Shown here one piece after another: positions 55,003 to 62,616 of a stretch of 64,000 nucleotides of DNA. A model generated the notes under the pieces. It saw only the letters and a program-made list of their open reading frames with translations, ran no database searches and had not been told where the DNA came from. A program made the position numbers and the translations under genes. Within the stretch, counting starts at the first letter, position 1. Every line of letters begins with the position of its first letter. The stretch covers positions 4,092,001 through 4,156,000 of the forward strand of contig NZ_JBDFLX010000001.1 in assembly GCF_047237965.1 (NCBI RefSeq), read 5' to 3'. Source of the stretch: Noviherbaspirillum_A sp047237965 (GTDB taxonomy: Bacteria > Pseudomonadota > Gammaproteobacteria > Burkholderiales > Burkholderiaceae_D).

Positions 55003-55078
55003 AAGCAATTGCGCCGGCACCCGCGCCCGCACCCCATCACCCACCCATTCCCCTCCAAACCCCTGTTACCCCACCCAT

Positions 55079-55214
55079 TTGCCGAAGCAACAAACAGCTG
55101 TGCTACACTCTCGGGGTTTTTTTGCAGCGCCGCAGGAGCGGCTGTTGCCGTAGAAACTGCGGCAGCGACACGCAAATGCGGCTTTTTTGTTGCCGCTCCA
55201 ACCGGCATTCCTCC
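55079..55214 (+). promoter_or_regulatory. Candidate promoter and structured leader of DUF2889-sucCD
   Basis: A weak promoter (TTGCCG at 55079, 19 bp, TACACT at 55104) precedes a ~100-nt segment rich in short stems, including GCCGC-AGGA-GCGGC (55129-55142) and GCGGC-TTTTTTGTT-GCCGC (about 55178-55196). It could be an attenuating leader for the downstream operon. The evidence is sequence symmetry only. Confidence 0.35.
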
Positions 55215-55778
55215 ATGCCCCTGTCATCACCTACATCCCGCCGTGTGCTCAGGCACCGCCGCGCCATCCAGATCGACGCCTATGCGCGGGAGGATGGCCT
55301 GTGGGATCTCGACGCCCATATCACCGATATCAAGACCCGCGACATCAGCACCGCTTCCGGCATCCGTCCGGCCGGCGTGCCGGTGCATGACCTCTGGCTG
55401 CGCGTCACGATAGATCGTGCAATGAACATCGTCGATGTCGAGGCGGTGTCGGACAATGTGCCGTATCCGGGCTTCTGCAATACCATCGGTCCGGCCTATC
55501 GCGCCATGATAGGCCTGAACCTGATGAAGGGCCTGCGCCACGAGCTCAAGCAACGCCTCGGCGGCATCGCCGGCTGCACCCACCTGACCGAACTGGCGCA
55601 GATCCTGCCAACGGCCGCGGTGCAGGCCTATGCCGGCGAAGTCATACCAGTGCAGGGCGATGCTGACGTCAAGCCGTTCCAGCTCGACCATTGCCATGCG
55701 CTGCGCACCGATGGCGGCGCGGTCGCCAAGTTCTACCCGCGCTGGGCAGTCGCCCATGCGGATGATTCCACCACTTAA
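55215..55778 (+). CDS. DUF2889 family protein
   Basis: The 187-residue protein starts MPLSSPTSRRVLRHRRAIQI at 55215; an upstream extension of the frame runs through repeat DNA and is not real. Conserved features include YAREDGLWDLDAHITDIK, the segment PYPGFCNTIGPAYRAMIGLN, and a Cys-containing GGIAGCTHLTEL. The family is named for unknown function; in Burkholderiales it is regularly found between recA/recX and sucCD. Here it lies 40 bp upstream of sucC and is probably co-transcribed with it. Confidence 0.87.
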   Translation: MPLSSPTSRRVLRHRRAIQIDAYAREDGLWDLDAHITDIKTRDISTASGIRPAGVPVHDLWLRVTIDRAMNIVDVEAVSDNVPYPGFCNTIGPAYRAMIGLNLMKGLRHELKQRLGGIAGCTHLTELAQILPTAAVQAYAGEVIPVQGDADVKPFQLDHCHALRTDGGAVAKFYPRWAVAHADDSTT

Positions 55779-55817
55779 TCCAGTCATTATTCAATCAGCG
55801 TCTGAAGGGAAGCTCGC

Positions 55818-56984
55818 ATGAAAATCCATGAGTACCAGGGTAAAGAAATCCTCCGTAAGTTCGGAGTGACCGTTCCACGCGGCATCCCGTGCATGAGCGT
55901 CGAGGAAGCCGTCAAGGCAGCCGAAGAGCTCGGCGGCCCGGTCTGGGTCGTGAAGGCCCAGATCCATGCCGGCGGCCGCGGCAAGGGCGGCGGCGTCAAG
56001 GTTGCCAAGTCGATCGACCAGGTACGTGAATACGCCAATGCCATCATGGGCATGCAGCTGGTCACGCACCAGACCGGCCCGGAAGGCCAGAAAGTGCGCC
56101 GCCTGCTGATCGAGGAAGGCGCCGACATCAAGAAGGAACTGTACGTGTCGATGGTCACCGACCGCGTCTCGCAGCGCGTCGTGCTGATGGCTTCCAGCGA
56201 AGGCGGCATGGACATCGAGGAAGTGGCTGAGAGCCATCCCGAGAAGATCCATAAGGTGGCGATCGATCCGTCGGTTGGCCTGACCGACAAGGATGCCGAC
56301 GACATCGCCGCCAAGATCGGCGTGCCGGCGGAGTCCATCGCCGATGCGCGCGCCCAGCTGCAGGGCCTGTACAAGGCTTACTGGGAAACCGACGCGTCGC
56401 TGGCTGAAATCAACCCGCTGATCCTGACCGGCTCCGGCAAGGTCATCGCGCTCGACGCCAAGTTCAACTTCGACTCCAACGCCCTGTTCCGTCATCCGGA
56501 AATCGTCGCCTACCGCGACCTGGACGAAGAAGATCCGGCCGAAGTCGAAGCTTCCAAGTTTGACCTCGCCTACATCTCGCTGGACGGCAACATCGGCTGC
56601 CTGGTCAACGGCGCCGGCCTGGCCATGGCCACCATGGACACCATCAAGCTGTTCGGCGGCGAGCCGGCCAACTTCCTGGACGTGGGCGGCGGCGCAACGG
56701 CGGAGAAGGTCACCGAAGCCTTCAAGATCATGCTGAAGAACCCCGGCCTGAAAGCCATCCTGGTCAACATCTTCGGCGGCATCATGCGCTGCGACGTGAT
56801 CGCCGAAGGCGTGATCACCGCTTCCAAGGCCGTGTCGCTGTCGGTGCCGCTGGTGGTGCGCATGAAGGGCACCAACGAAGACCTGGGCAAGAAGATGCTG
56901 GCCGACTCCGGTCTGCCCATCATCGCCGCAGACACCATGGAAGAAGCCGCGCAGAAGGTTGTCGCCGCGGCCAACGGTCAATAA
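55818..56984 (+). CDS. sucC: Succinyl-CoA synthetase beta subunit
   Basis: SucC pairs with SucD to convert succinyl-CoA to succinate with nucleotide formation in the TCA cycle. The 388-residue protein has the ATP-grasp domain (MKIHEYQGKEILRKFGV start, HAGGRGKGGGVK) and the C-terminal CoA-ligase domain (LDVGGGATAEKV, NIFGGIMRCDVIAEG). It is followed by sucD after 24 bp. Confidence 0.98.
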   Translation: MKIHEYQGKEILRKFGVTVPRGIPCMSVEEAVKAAEELGGPVWVVKAQIHAGGRGKGGGVKVAKSIDQVREYANAIMGMQLVTHQTGPEGQKVRRLLIEEGADIKKELYVSMVTDRVSQRVVLMASSEGGMDIEEVAESHPEKIHKVAIDPSVGLTDKDADDIAAKIGVPAESIADARAQLQGLYKAYWETDASLAEINPLILTGSGKVIALDAKFNFDSNALFRHPEIVAYRDLDEEDPAEVEASKFDLAYISLDGNIGCLVNGAGLAMATMDTIKLFGGEPANFLDVGGGATAEKVTEAFKIMLKNPGLKAILVNIFGGIMRCDVIAEGVITASKAVSLSVPLVVRMKGTNEDLGKKMLADSGLPIIAADTMEEAAQKVVAAANGQ

Positions 56985-57008
56985 CGAATACGCGCAGAAG
57001 GAAACACA

Positions 57009-57890
57009 ATGTCCATCCTCATCAATAAAGACACCAAGGTCATCACCCAGGGCATCACCGGCAAGACCGGTCAGTTCCACACCCGGATGTGCCGCGAATA
57101 TGCCAATGGCAAGAACTGCTTCGTTGCCGGCGTGAACCCGAAGAAAGCCGGCGAAGACTTCGAAGGCATTCCCATCTTCGCCAACGTGAAGGACGCCAAG
57201 GCGCAGACCGGCGCCACCGTGTCGGTGATCTATGTGCCGCCGGCCGGCGCTGCCGCCGCGATCTGGGAAGCGGTCGAAGCCGACCTCGACCTGGCGATCT
57301 GCATCACCGAAGGCATCCCCGTGCGCGACATGATGGAAATCAAGGACCGCATGGCCAAGTCCGGCAGCAAGACCCTGCTGCTCGGACCGAACTGCCCGGG
57401 CCTGATCACGCCGGACGAAATCAAGATCGGCATCATGCCGGGCCATATCCACAAGAAGGGCCGCATCGGCGTGGTCTCGCGCTCCGGCACGCTGACCTAT
57501 GAAGCAGTCGGCCAGCTGACCGCGCTGGGCCTGGGCCAGTCCTCGGCCGTGGGCATCGGCGGCGACCCGATCAATGGCCTGAAGCACATCGACGTGATGA
57601 AGATGTTCAACGACGATCCGGACACCGACGCCGTCATCATGATCGGCGAGATCGGCGGACCCGACGAAGCCAATGCGGCCGAGTGGGTACGCGACAACAT
57701 GAAGAAGCCGGTGGTTGGCTTCATCGCCGGCGTGACCGCGCCTCCGGGCAAGCGCATGGGCCATGCCGGCGCGCTGATCTCGGGCGGCGCCGACACTGCC
57801 GAAGCCAAGCTGGCCATCATGGAAGCCTGCGGCATCAAGGTCACCCGCAACCCGTCGGAAATGGCGCGTCTGCTGAAGTCCATCATGTAA
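57009..57890 (+). CDS. sucD: Succinyl-CoA synthetase alpha subunit
   Basis: SucD binds CoA and carries the phosphorylated His. The 293-residue protein has the CoA-binding Rossmann domain (TQGITGKTGQFHTRM), the ligase domain (GPNCPGLITPDEIKIGIMPG), and the phospho-His in MGHAGALISGGADTAEAK. It starts 24 bp after sucC and is followed by strong terminators. Confidence 0.98.
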   Translation: MSILINKDTKVITQGITGKTGQFHTRMCREYANGKNCFVAGVNPKKAGEDFEGIPIFANVKDAKAQTGATVSVIYVPPAGAAAAIWEAVEADLDLAICITEGIPVRDMMEIKDRMAKSGSKTLLLGPNCPGLITPDEIKIGIMPGHIHKKGRIGVVSRSGTLTYEAVGQLTALGLGQSSAVGIGGDPINGLKHIDVMKMFNDDPDTDAVIMIGEIGGPDEANAAEWVRDNMKKPVVGFIAGVTAPPGKRMGHAGALISGGADTAEAKLAIMEACGIKVTRNPSEMARLLKSIM

Positions 57891-57903
57891 GCAGGTAGCT
57901 TGA

Positions 57904-57957
57904 GCGGCCCGCTTGCGGGCCGCAGCAAAAAAGGCAGCGATGACGCTGCCTTTTTTT
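57904..57957 (+). terminator. Tandem terminator hairpins after sucD
   Basis: GCGGCCCGC-TT-GCGGGCCGC (57904-57923) is followed by a second perfect stem GGCAGCG-ATGA-CGCTGCC flanked by A and T runs (57927-57957). The second hairpin can stop transcription from either strand. Confidence 0.93.
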
Positions 57958-58001
57958 ATTGCCTGAAGCGATTGGGATGCCGTGGTCGGTAGTCAGTAGG
58001 G

Positions 58002-58107
58002 TGCAATACCCGAAGGGCATTGCAGCAGGGGTCGCAGACCGTGAAGATATTCTCGGCCGACTTCCTTGGGTGGCCATCGGTGCAATGCCCCTTCGGGGTA
58101 TTGCACC
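58002..58107. repeat. REPIN-like pair of inverted palindromes
   Basis: TGCAATACCCGAAGGGCATT-type palindrome at 58002-58024 and a longer one at 58079-58107 (arms GGTGCAAT and ATTGCACC with a GCCCC/GGGGT inner stem and TTC loop) are near-identical in opposite orientation, 55 bp apart. Each folds alone and the pair can fold together, the layout of REP doublets (REPINs). They lie in the gap between the sucD terminator and uraD. Confidence 0.75.
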
Positions 58108-58170
58108 TTACGAACGCCGCACGTTTCACGCTTTGGCAATTGCGGCGCTGCTGCGATCGCAGCCTTTTCC

Positions 58171-58695
58171 CTAGGTCCCTTCCGTTACCGTATCCGCCAA
58201 CCGGAATCCCCCGATTCTGATGATCTGCTCGATGCACTCCGCCGCCTCGACATCCTGCGCATTCTCCAGCCGCTGTGCGAAGTTCTTCAGGATGCTGTGG
58301 CGGTCATGCCCCTTCACCGCGATCACGAAAGGAAATCCGAATTTCTCGTTGTAGCGCCGGTTCAGGTCCTGCATGCGCTCGAACTCTTCCGGGCTGCACT
58401 GGTCCAGGCCAGCGCCTTTCTGTTCGCGGGTGGATTCGTCGGTCAGCTCGCCGCGCACCGCCGCCTTGCCGGCCAGCTCGGGGTGGGCGCGGATCAGACG
58501 CAGGCGTTCCTCCTCGGTGGCGCCGCGCACCGCATCGGCCATGGCGCGATGCAGCGCGTCGACGCTGGCAAACGGCCGCTTTGCCGCGGCGCGCTCGGCG
58601 ACCCAGGGCGAGTGCTCGAAGATAGCGCCCAGGCGGGCCGTGAAGTCGGCTGCCGACATCGCGTTCAATGCGTTCAGGCTGATGGTGCTGCTCAT
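58171..58695 (-). CDS. uraD: 2-oxo-4-hydroxy-4-carboxy-5-ureidoimidazoline decarboxylase
   Basis: UraD converts OHCU to S-allantoin, the third step of urate breakdown. The 174-residue helical protein has the conserved HPELAGKAA segment, LTDESTREQKGAGLDQCSPEEF and the active-site region YNEKFGFPFVIAVKGHDR. It starts MSSTISLNALNAM at 58695, overlapping the puuE stop by 4 bp, so it is translated with puuE. Confidence 0.95.
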   Translation of the reverse strand: MSSTISLNALNAMSAADFTARLGAIFEHSPWVAERAAAKRPFASVDALHRAMADAVRGATEEERLRLIRAHPELAGKAAVRGELTDESTREQKGAGLDQCSPEEFERMQDLNRRYNEKFGFPFVIAVKGHDRHSILKNFAQRLENAQDVEAAECIEQIIRIGGFRLADTVTEGT

Positions 58696-59639
58696 GCTTT
58701 TACCTCGTAGGGGTGGGTCTCTATCCAGTGCCGGGCGATGTCGATGCGGCGGCAGATCCATACCTGCTCGTGCGACTGCACATAGTCAAGGAAGCGCTGC
58801 AGCGCGCGGAAACGGCCGGGGCGGCCGAGCAGGCGGCAGTGCATGCCGACCGACAGCATCTTGGGACGGTCCTGTCCTTCCGGGTCGCCTTCGGCATACA
58901 GCACGTCGAAGCTGTCCTTCAGGTACTGGAAGAACTGCTCGCCGGTGTTGAAGCCCTGCGGCGTGGCGAAGCGCATGTCGTTGCTGTCCAGCGTGTACGG
59001 CACCACCAGATGAGGCTTGCTGGCGCCGCCGGCGATGTGGACATCGGTCCAGAACGGCAGGTCGTCGCCGTAGTAGTCGGAGTCGTAGACAAAGCCGCCA
59101 TGCTCGACCACCAGCCTGCGGGTGTTGGGCGAGTCGCGGCCGGTGTACCAGCCCTGCGGCGCAAAGCCGGTCATCTCGCGGAAGACCGCCACCGCCTCGC
59201 GCATGTGGCGCCGCTCGGTGTCCTCGTCCATGCCCTGGTAGTGTATCCAGCGCAGGCCGTGGCAGGCGATCTCGTGGCCCAGTTCCTCGAAGGCGCTGGT
59301 CAGCTCCGGGTGGCGCTGCATCGCCATCGCCACGCCGAACACGGTCAGCGGCAGCTTGCGCTCTTCGAACTCGCGCAGGATGCGCCAGACGCCTGCGCGC
59401 GAGCCGTATTCGTAGATCGATTCCATCGACATGTGGCGCGCCGGATAGGCGGCGGCGCCGACGATCTCCGACAGGAACTGCTCGGAGGCCGGGTCGCCGT
59501 GCAGCACATTGTTCTCGCCGCCTTCTTCGTAATTGAGCACGAACTGGACGGCGATGCGCGCGCCGCCGGGCCAGCGGGCGTGGGGAACGTCGCGGCCATA
59601 ACCGATCAGGTCGCGCGGATAAGCTTCATGTCTGGACAT
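58692..59639 (-). CDS. puuE: Allantoinase PuuE (polysaccharide deacetylase-like)
   Basis: PuuE hydrolyses allantoin to allantoate without metal dependence of the classical allantoinase type. The 315-residue protein has the NodB-like fold; the family start PRDLIGYGRDVPHARWPGGAR, VQFVLNYEEGGENNVLHGD, and the HIS-rich GHEIACHGLRWIHY segment are all present. It lies 19 bp after the permease gene and overlaps uraD. Confidence 0.95.
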   Translation of the reverse strand: MSRHEAYPRDLIGYGRDVPHARWPGGARIAVQFVLNYEEGGENNVLHGDPASEQFLSEIVGAAAYPARHMSMESIYEYGSRAGVWRILREFEERKLPLTVFGVAMAMQRHPELTSAFEELGHEIACHGLRWIHYQGMDEDTERRHMREAVAVFREMTGFAPQGWYTGRDSPNTRRLVVEHGGFVYDSDYYGDDLPFWTDVHIAGGASKPHLVVPYTLDSNDMRFATPQGFNTGEQFFQYLKDSFDVLYAEGDPEGQDRPKMLSVGMHCRLLGRPGRFRALQRFLDYVQSHEQVWICRRIDIARHWIETHPYEVKA

Positions 59640-59658
59640 AGAGTGATGGATAGTCAGG

Positions 59659-61197
59659 TTATTCGGCGCCGTGCGTGTTGTCGCGCGCAGCCTGTTGCGC
59701 TTGCTCGCTCGACGCCAGTCCGTTAAAGAACAGGTTCAGCAGCACCGCCGAGATCGCTGCCAGCAGGATGCCGCTGTGCAGCAGCGAGGACAGCGACTTG
59801 GGCATATGCTGCGCATAGTTTTCCGCTACCAGCGGCAGCATGCCGAAGCCGATCGATACCGCAACGATGAACTGGTTGTGGCGGTTGGTCTTGTAGTCCA
59901 CGCCGGAGAGGATGCGGATGCCGGTGGCGGCCACCATGCCGAACATCACCAGGCCGGCGCCGCCGAGCACGAACTGCGGCACCGCTTCGGCCGCCTGGGC
60001 AATCTTGGGCAGCACGCCCATCACGATCAGGATCACGCCCGCGGCGACGCACACCCAGCGGCTCTTGACGCCGGTCACGCCGACCAGGCCGACGTTCTGC
60101 GAGAACGAAGTGTAGGGAAAGGTGTTGAAGACGCCGCCGATGATGGTGCCCAGGCCGTCCACGCGCAGGCCGCGGCTGATGTCGTCCTCGCGGATCGGCT
60201 TGCCCACCAGGTCGCCCAGCGCCAGAAACATGCCGGTGGACTCGATCATCACCACCAGCATCACCATGGTCATGGTCAGGATAGCGACCGGATCGAAGGT
60301 CGGCATGCCAAACTGGAACGGCGTTACCAGCGCAAAGCCCTTGGCCGCGGCCACCTTCTCGAAGCTGACCTTGCCCATGCCCCATGCCAGCACGGTGCCG
60401 GCCAGGATGCCGGTCAGCACCGCGATATTGGCCAGGAAGCCCTTGCCGTACTTGGCCATGGCCAGGATCACCAGCAGCACGAACAGCGCGATGCCCAGGT
60501 TGTCCAGCGCCGCATAGGCGGGGTTGGGAATCATCGGCGCCGGTCCGGCCGGCACGGCGGTGCCGGCTGCCCTGGCCGCTTCCACCAGGCCGGCAAAGGC
60601 CGGGTCGGGAATCTTGGCCAGGTTGGGCGGGCCGCCGACGGCCCAGTTGACGCCCACACGCATCAGCGTGATGCCGATCACGGCGATCACGGTGCCAGTG
60701 ACCACCGGCGGAAACAGCTTGAGCACGCGGCTCACGAACGGCGCGATCAGCAGCGCGATCACGCCGGCGCCGATCACCGAGCCGAAGATGCCGGTCACCC
60801 CCAGCGTGGGATTGTTGGCCATGGCCAGCATCGGGCTGACCGAGGCGAAGGTCACGCCCATCATCACGGGCATCCTGATGCCGAACAGCTTGCCGAAGCC
60901 GAGCGACTGGATCACGGTAACCAGGCCGCAGCAGAACAGGTCGGCGCTGATCAGCGCCGCCACCTGCTCCGGCGGCAGCTTGAGCGCGCGGCCGATGATC
61001 AGCGGCACCGCGATCGCGCCGGCATACATCACCAGCACATGCTGCAGGCCGAGCGTGAGCAGCTTGCCGGCCGGCAGGCGTTCGTCGACGGCGGAGGGCA
61101 GGCTGGCGTCGGCAGGCGTTGCGACGGCGTCCGGCGAGGCCGGTATGGTGGCGGGCCGGTCCGGGCGCGCTGGGAAAGGTGTATGGGCTAAGGACAT
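59659..61197 (-). CDS. NCS2-family purine/urate permease
   Basis: The 512-residue transporter has about 14 membrane segments of the NCS2 (nucleobase:cation symporter 2) type. Family motifs include GFGKLFGIRMPVMMGVTF, the conserved QNVGLVGVTGVKSR region preceded by NTFPYTSF, and GMVAATGIRIL. The FNTFPYTSFSQN variant is typical of urate/xanthine transporters such as UacT rather than uracil carriers. Position at the head of the permease-puuE-uraD operon supports urate as substrate. Confidence 0.9.
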   Translation of the reverse strand: MSLAHTPFPARPDRPATIPASPDAVATPADASLPSAVDERLPAGKLLTLGLQHVLVMYAGAIAVPLIIGRALKLPPEQVAALISADLFCCGLVTVIQSLGFGKLFGIRMPVMMGVTFASVSPMLAMANNPTLGVTGIFGSVIGAGVIALLIAPFVSRVLKLFPPVVTGTVIAVIGITLMRVGVNWAVGGPPNLAKIPDPAFAGLVEAARAAGTAVPAGPAPMIPNPAYAALDNLGIALFVLLVILAMAKYGKGFLANIAVLTGILAGTVLAWGMGKVSFEKVAAAKGFALVTPFQFGMPTFDPVAILTMTMVMLVVMIESTGMFLALGDLVGKPIREDDISRGLRVDGLGTIIGGVFNTFPYTSFSQNVGLVGVTGVKSRWVCVAAGVILIVMGVLPKIAQAAEAVPQFVLGGAGLVMFGMVAATGIRILSGVDYKTNRHNQFIVAVSIGFGMLPLVAENYAQHMPKSLSSLLHSGILLAAISAVLLNLFFNGLASSEQAQQAARDNTHGAE

Positions 61198-61304
61198 GCT
61201 TGTCTCCGGTTTCCAGGAAGGTGGATGGGTATTTTTATTATTGGGTTGGGGTGGTCGGGGCGGGGTGGCGTTGCCGGTTCGTCAGTGAAGAGGCATGCCG
61301 GCGC

Positions 61305-62048
61305 TCAGGCCTGCTCGGCCTTGCCCAGCGCGGCACGCAGGTCGAAGCGCCGCTCCGGGCGGTTCAGCATGCGGCAGGCGCATTGATCGAGATGGCGCGC
61401 CATTTCCTGCTGGGCGCGGGCGCAGTCCTTGCGTTCCAGGGCGTCGACCACGGCCAGGTGCTCGTCGAATGAGCACGGCTGCTGGCCGGCCAGCGCGTCG
61501 GCGGTGGAAATGAGCAGCGTGGTGCGCGACACCAGCCGCCGCAGGATGTCCACCACCAGCGCATTGCCCGACAGCCGCGCCAGCGCGATATGGAAATCGG
61601 CGGACAGCCTTACCCACAGCGGGCGATTGCCCTGCATGTAGGCATCGCGCTCGTCGGCGATCATCTGGCGCAGCCGGGCGAAGTCTTCCGGCCCGGCCTG
61701 CTGCGCCAGCTTCTGCACCACGCTCTGTTCCAGCGTCTGGCGCAGGTCGAACATGTCATGCGCTTCCTGCGCGTCCGGGCTGGCGATGAAGGCGCCGCGG
61801 TTGGGTTCGAGGTCGACCAGGCCGTCCGCGGCCAGCCGCCCCAGCACCTTGCGCACATGATGCCGCGCCAGGCCATAGATCTCGCCCAGCGTCTGCTCGG
61901 CCATCTTGGTGCCGGCCGGCAGCCGGTGCTCCATGATGGCGTCGTAGATTTCCAGGTACATGCGCTCTTCGGCCGATACATTGAGATCCGACGGCGCGGA
62001 CTCGGACGGCGGCGAATTGGCGGCAACCAGTCTTGGGCGTGTGCTCAT
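61305..62048 (-). CDS. GntR-family regulator (FCD domain) of the urate cluster
   Basis: The 247-residue regulator has a winged helix (IYDAIMEHRLPAGTKMAEQTLGE, then LARHHVRKVLGRLAADGLV) and an FCD domain whose metal ligands are visible in ADFHIALARLSGN, DEHLAVVDAL and MARHLDQCAC. It is divergent from hiuH-puuD and lies 107 bp upstream of the permease gene on the same strand. Two copies of TTGTCAACAA, one in the divergent gap and one inside hiuH, are its likely operators. The ligand is probably a urate-pathway intermediate. Confidence 0.9.
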   Translation of the reverse strand: MSTRPRLVAANSPPSESAPSDLNVSAEERMYLEIYDAIMEHRLPAGTKMAEQTLGEIYGLARHHVRKVLGRLAADGLVDLEPNRGAFIASPDAQEAHDMFDLRQTLEQSVVQKLAQQAGPEDFARLRQMIADERDAYMQGNRPLWVRLSADFHIALARLSGNALVVDILRRLVSRTTLLISTADALAGQQPCSFDEHLAVVDALERKDCARAQQEMARHLDQCACRMLNRPERRFDLRAALGKAEQA

Positions 62049-62109
62049 GTCAGGAAGGGGAGAAGGATAGCGATTTCACTGGTTGACGAGGATGCCAACC
62101 GAGGCTAGG

Positions 62110-62121
62110 ATTGTCAACAAT
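62110..62121. promoter_or_regulatory. Candidate urate-cluster GntR operator 1 (ATTGTCAACAAT)
   Basis: ATTGT-CA-ACAAT is an inverted repeat in the gap between the GntR gene and hiuH. The same 10-bp core TTGTCAACAA recurs at 62316-62325. It differs from the operator at 6138-6147 (TTGTATACAA) only in the centre, as expected for related regulators. Confidence 0.6.
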
Positions 62122-62236
62122 TTATTTCCGATTTTGTCCAACCCCTCCGGGTGAATGCAGTCTCCAGCAGAGATACGTCCCGCCCAACCGTGATACCGCC
62201 CAGGTATCAGTCCAAACCCCCAATGATGGAGCATCA

Positions 62237-62590
62237 ATGAGCCGCTTGACGACGCACGTCCTGGATACCGCCCATGGCAGGCCGGGACAAAACATTCAAC
62301 TTTCGCTGTACCGGATTGTCAACAATCAAAGGCAGCATCTGTTATCAACAAAAACCAACGACGATGGCCGCTGCGATGCGCCTCTGCTGGAAGGCGACGC
62401 TTTCCAGGCCGGCATCTATGAACTCGACTTTGCCCTCGGCGCCTATTTCGCCGGCCTCGGCATCGACCTGCCGCAGCCGCCCTTCCTGGACATGGTGACG
62501 CTGCGCTTCGGCGTGGCCGACGCCAGCCGCCATTACCACGTGCCGCTGGTGGCCAGCCCGTGGAGCTATTCAACCTATCGCGGCAGCTAA
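62237..62590 (+). CDS. hiuH: 5-hydroxyisourate hydrolase
   Basis: HiuH, a transthyretin-related protein, hydrolyses 5-hydroxyisourate to OHCU. The 117-residue protein starts MSRLTTHVLDTAHGRPGQN at 62237 and ends YRGS, the diagnostic C-terminal tetrapeptide; the His in RHYHVPLVASPWSYSTY and the N-terminal THVLDT region form the active site. A longer in-frame extension to 62111 runs through operator DNA and is not used. It is followed 26 bp later by puuD. Confidence 0.96.
   Translation: MSRLTTHVLDTAHGRPGQNIQLSLYRIVNNQRQHLLSTKTNDDGRCDAPLLEGDAFQAGIYELDFALGAYFAGLGIDLPQPPFLDMVTLRFGVADASRHYHVPLVASPWSYSTYRGS
62314..62327. promoter_or_regulatory. Candidate operator 2 inside hiuH (GATTGTCAACAATC)
   Basis: GATTGTCAACAATC repeats the operator core TTGTCAACAA exactly and extends its symmetry by one base on each side. 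It lies within hiuH codons for IVNNQ. The centre-to-centre distance to operator 1 is about 205 bp. Confidence 0.55.
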
Positions 62591-62616
62591 GGCCGGCGGC
62601 ACAAGGAGACAAGAGC

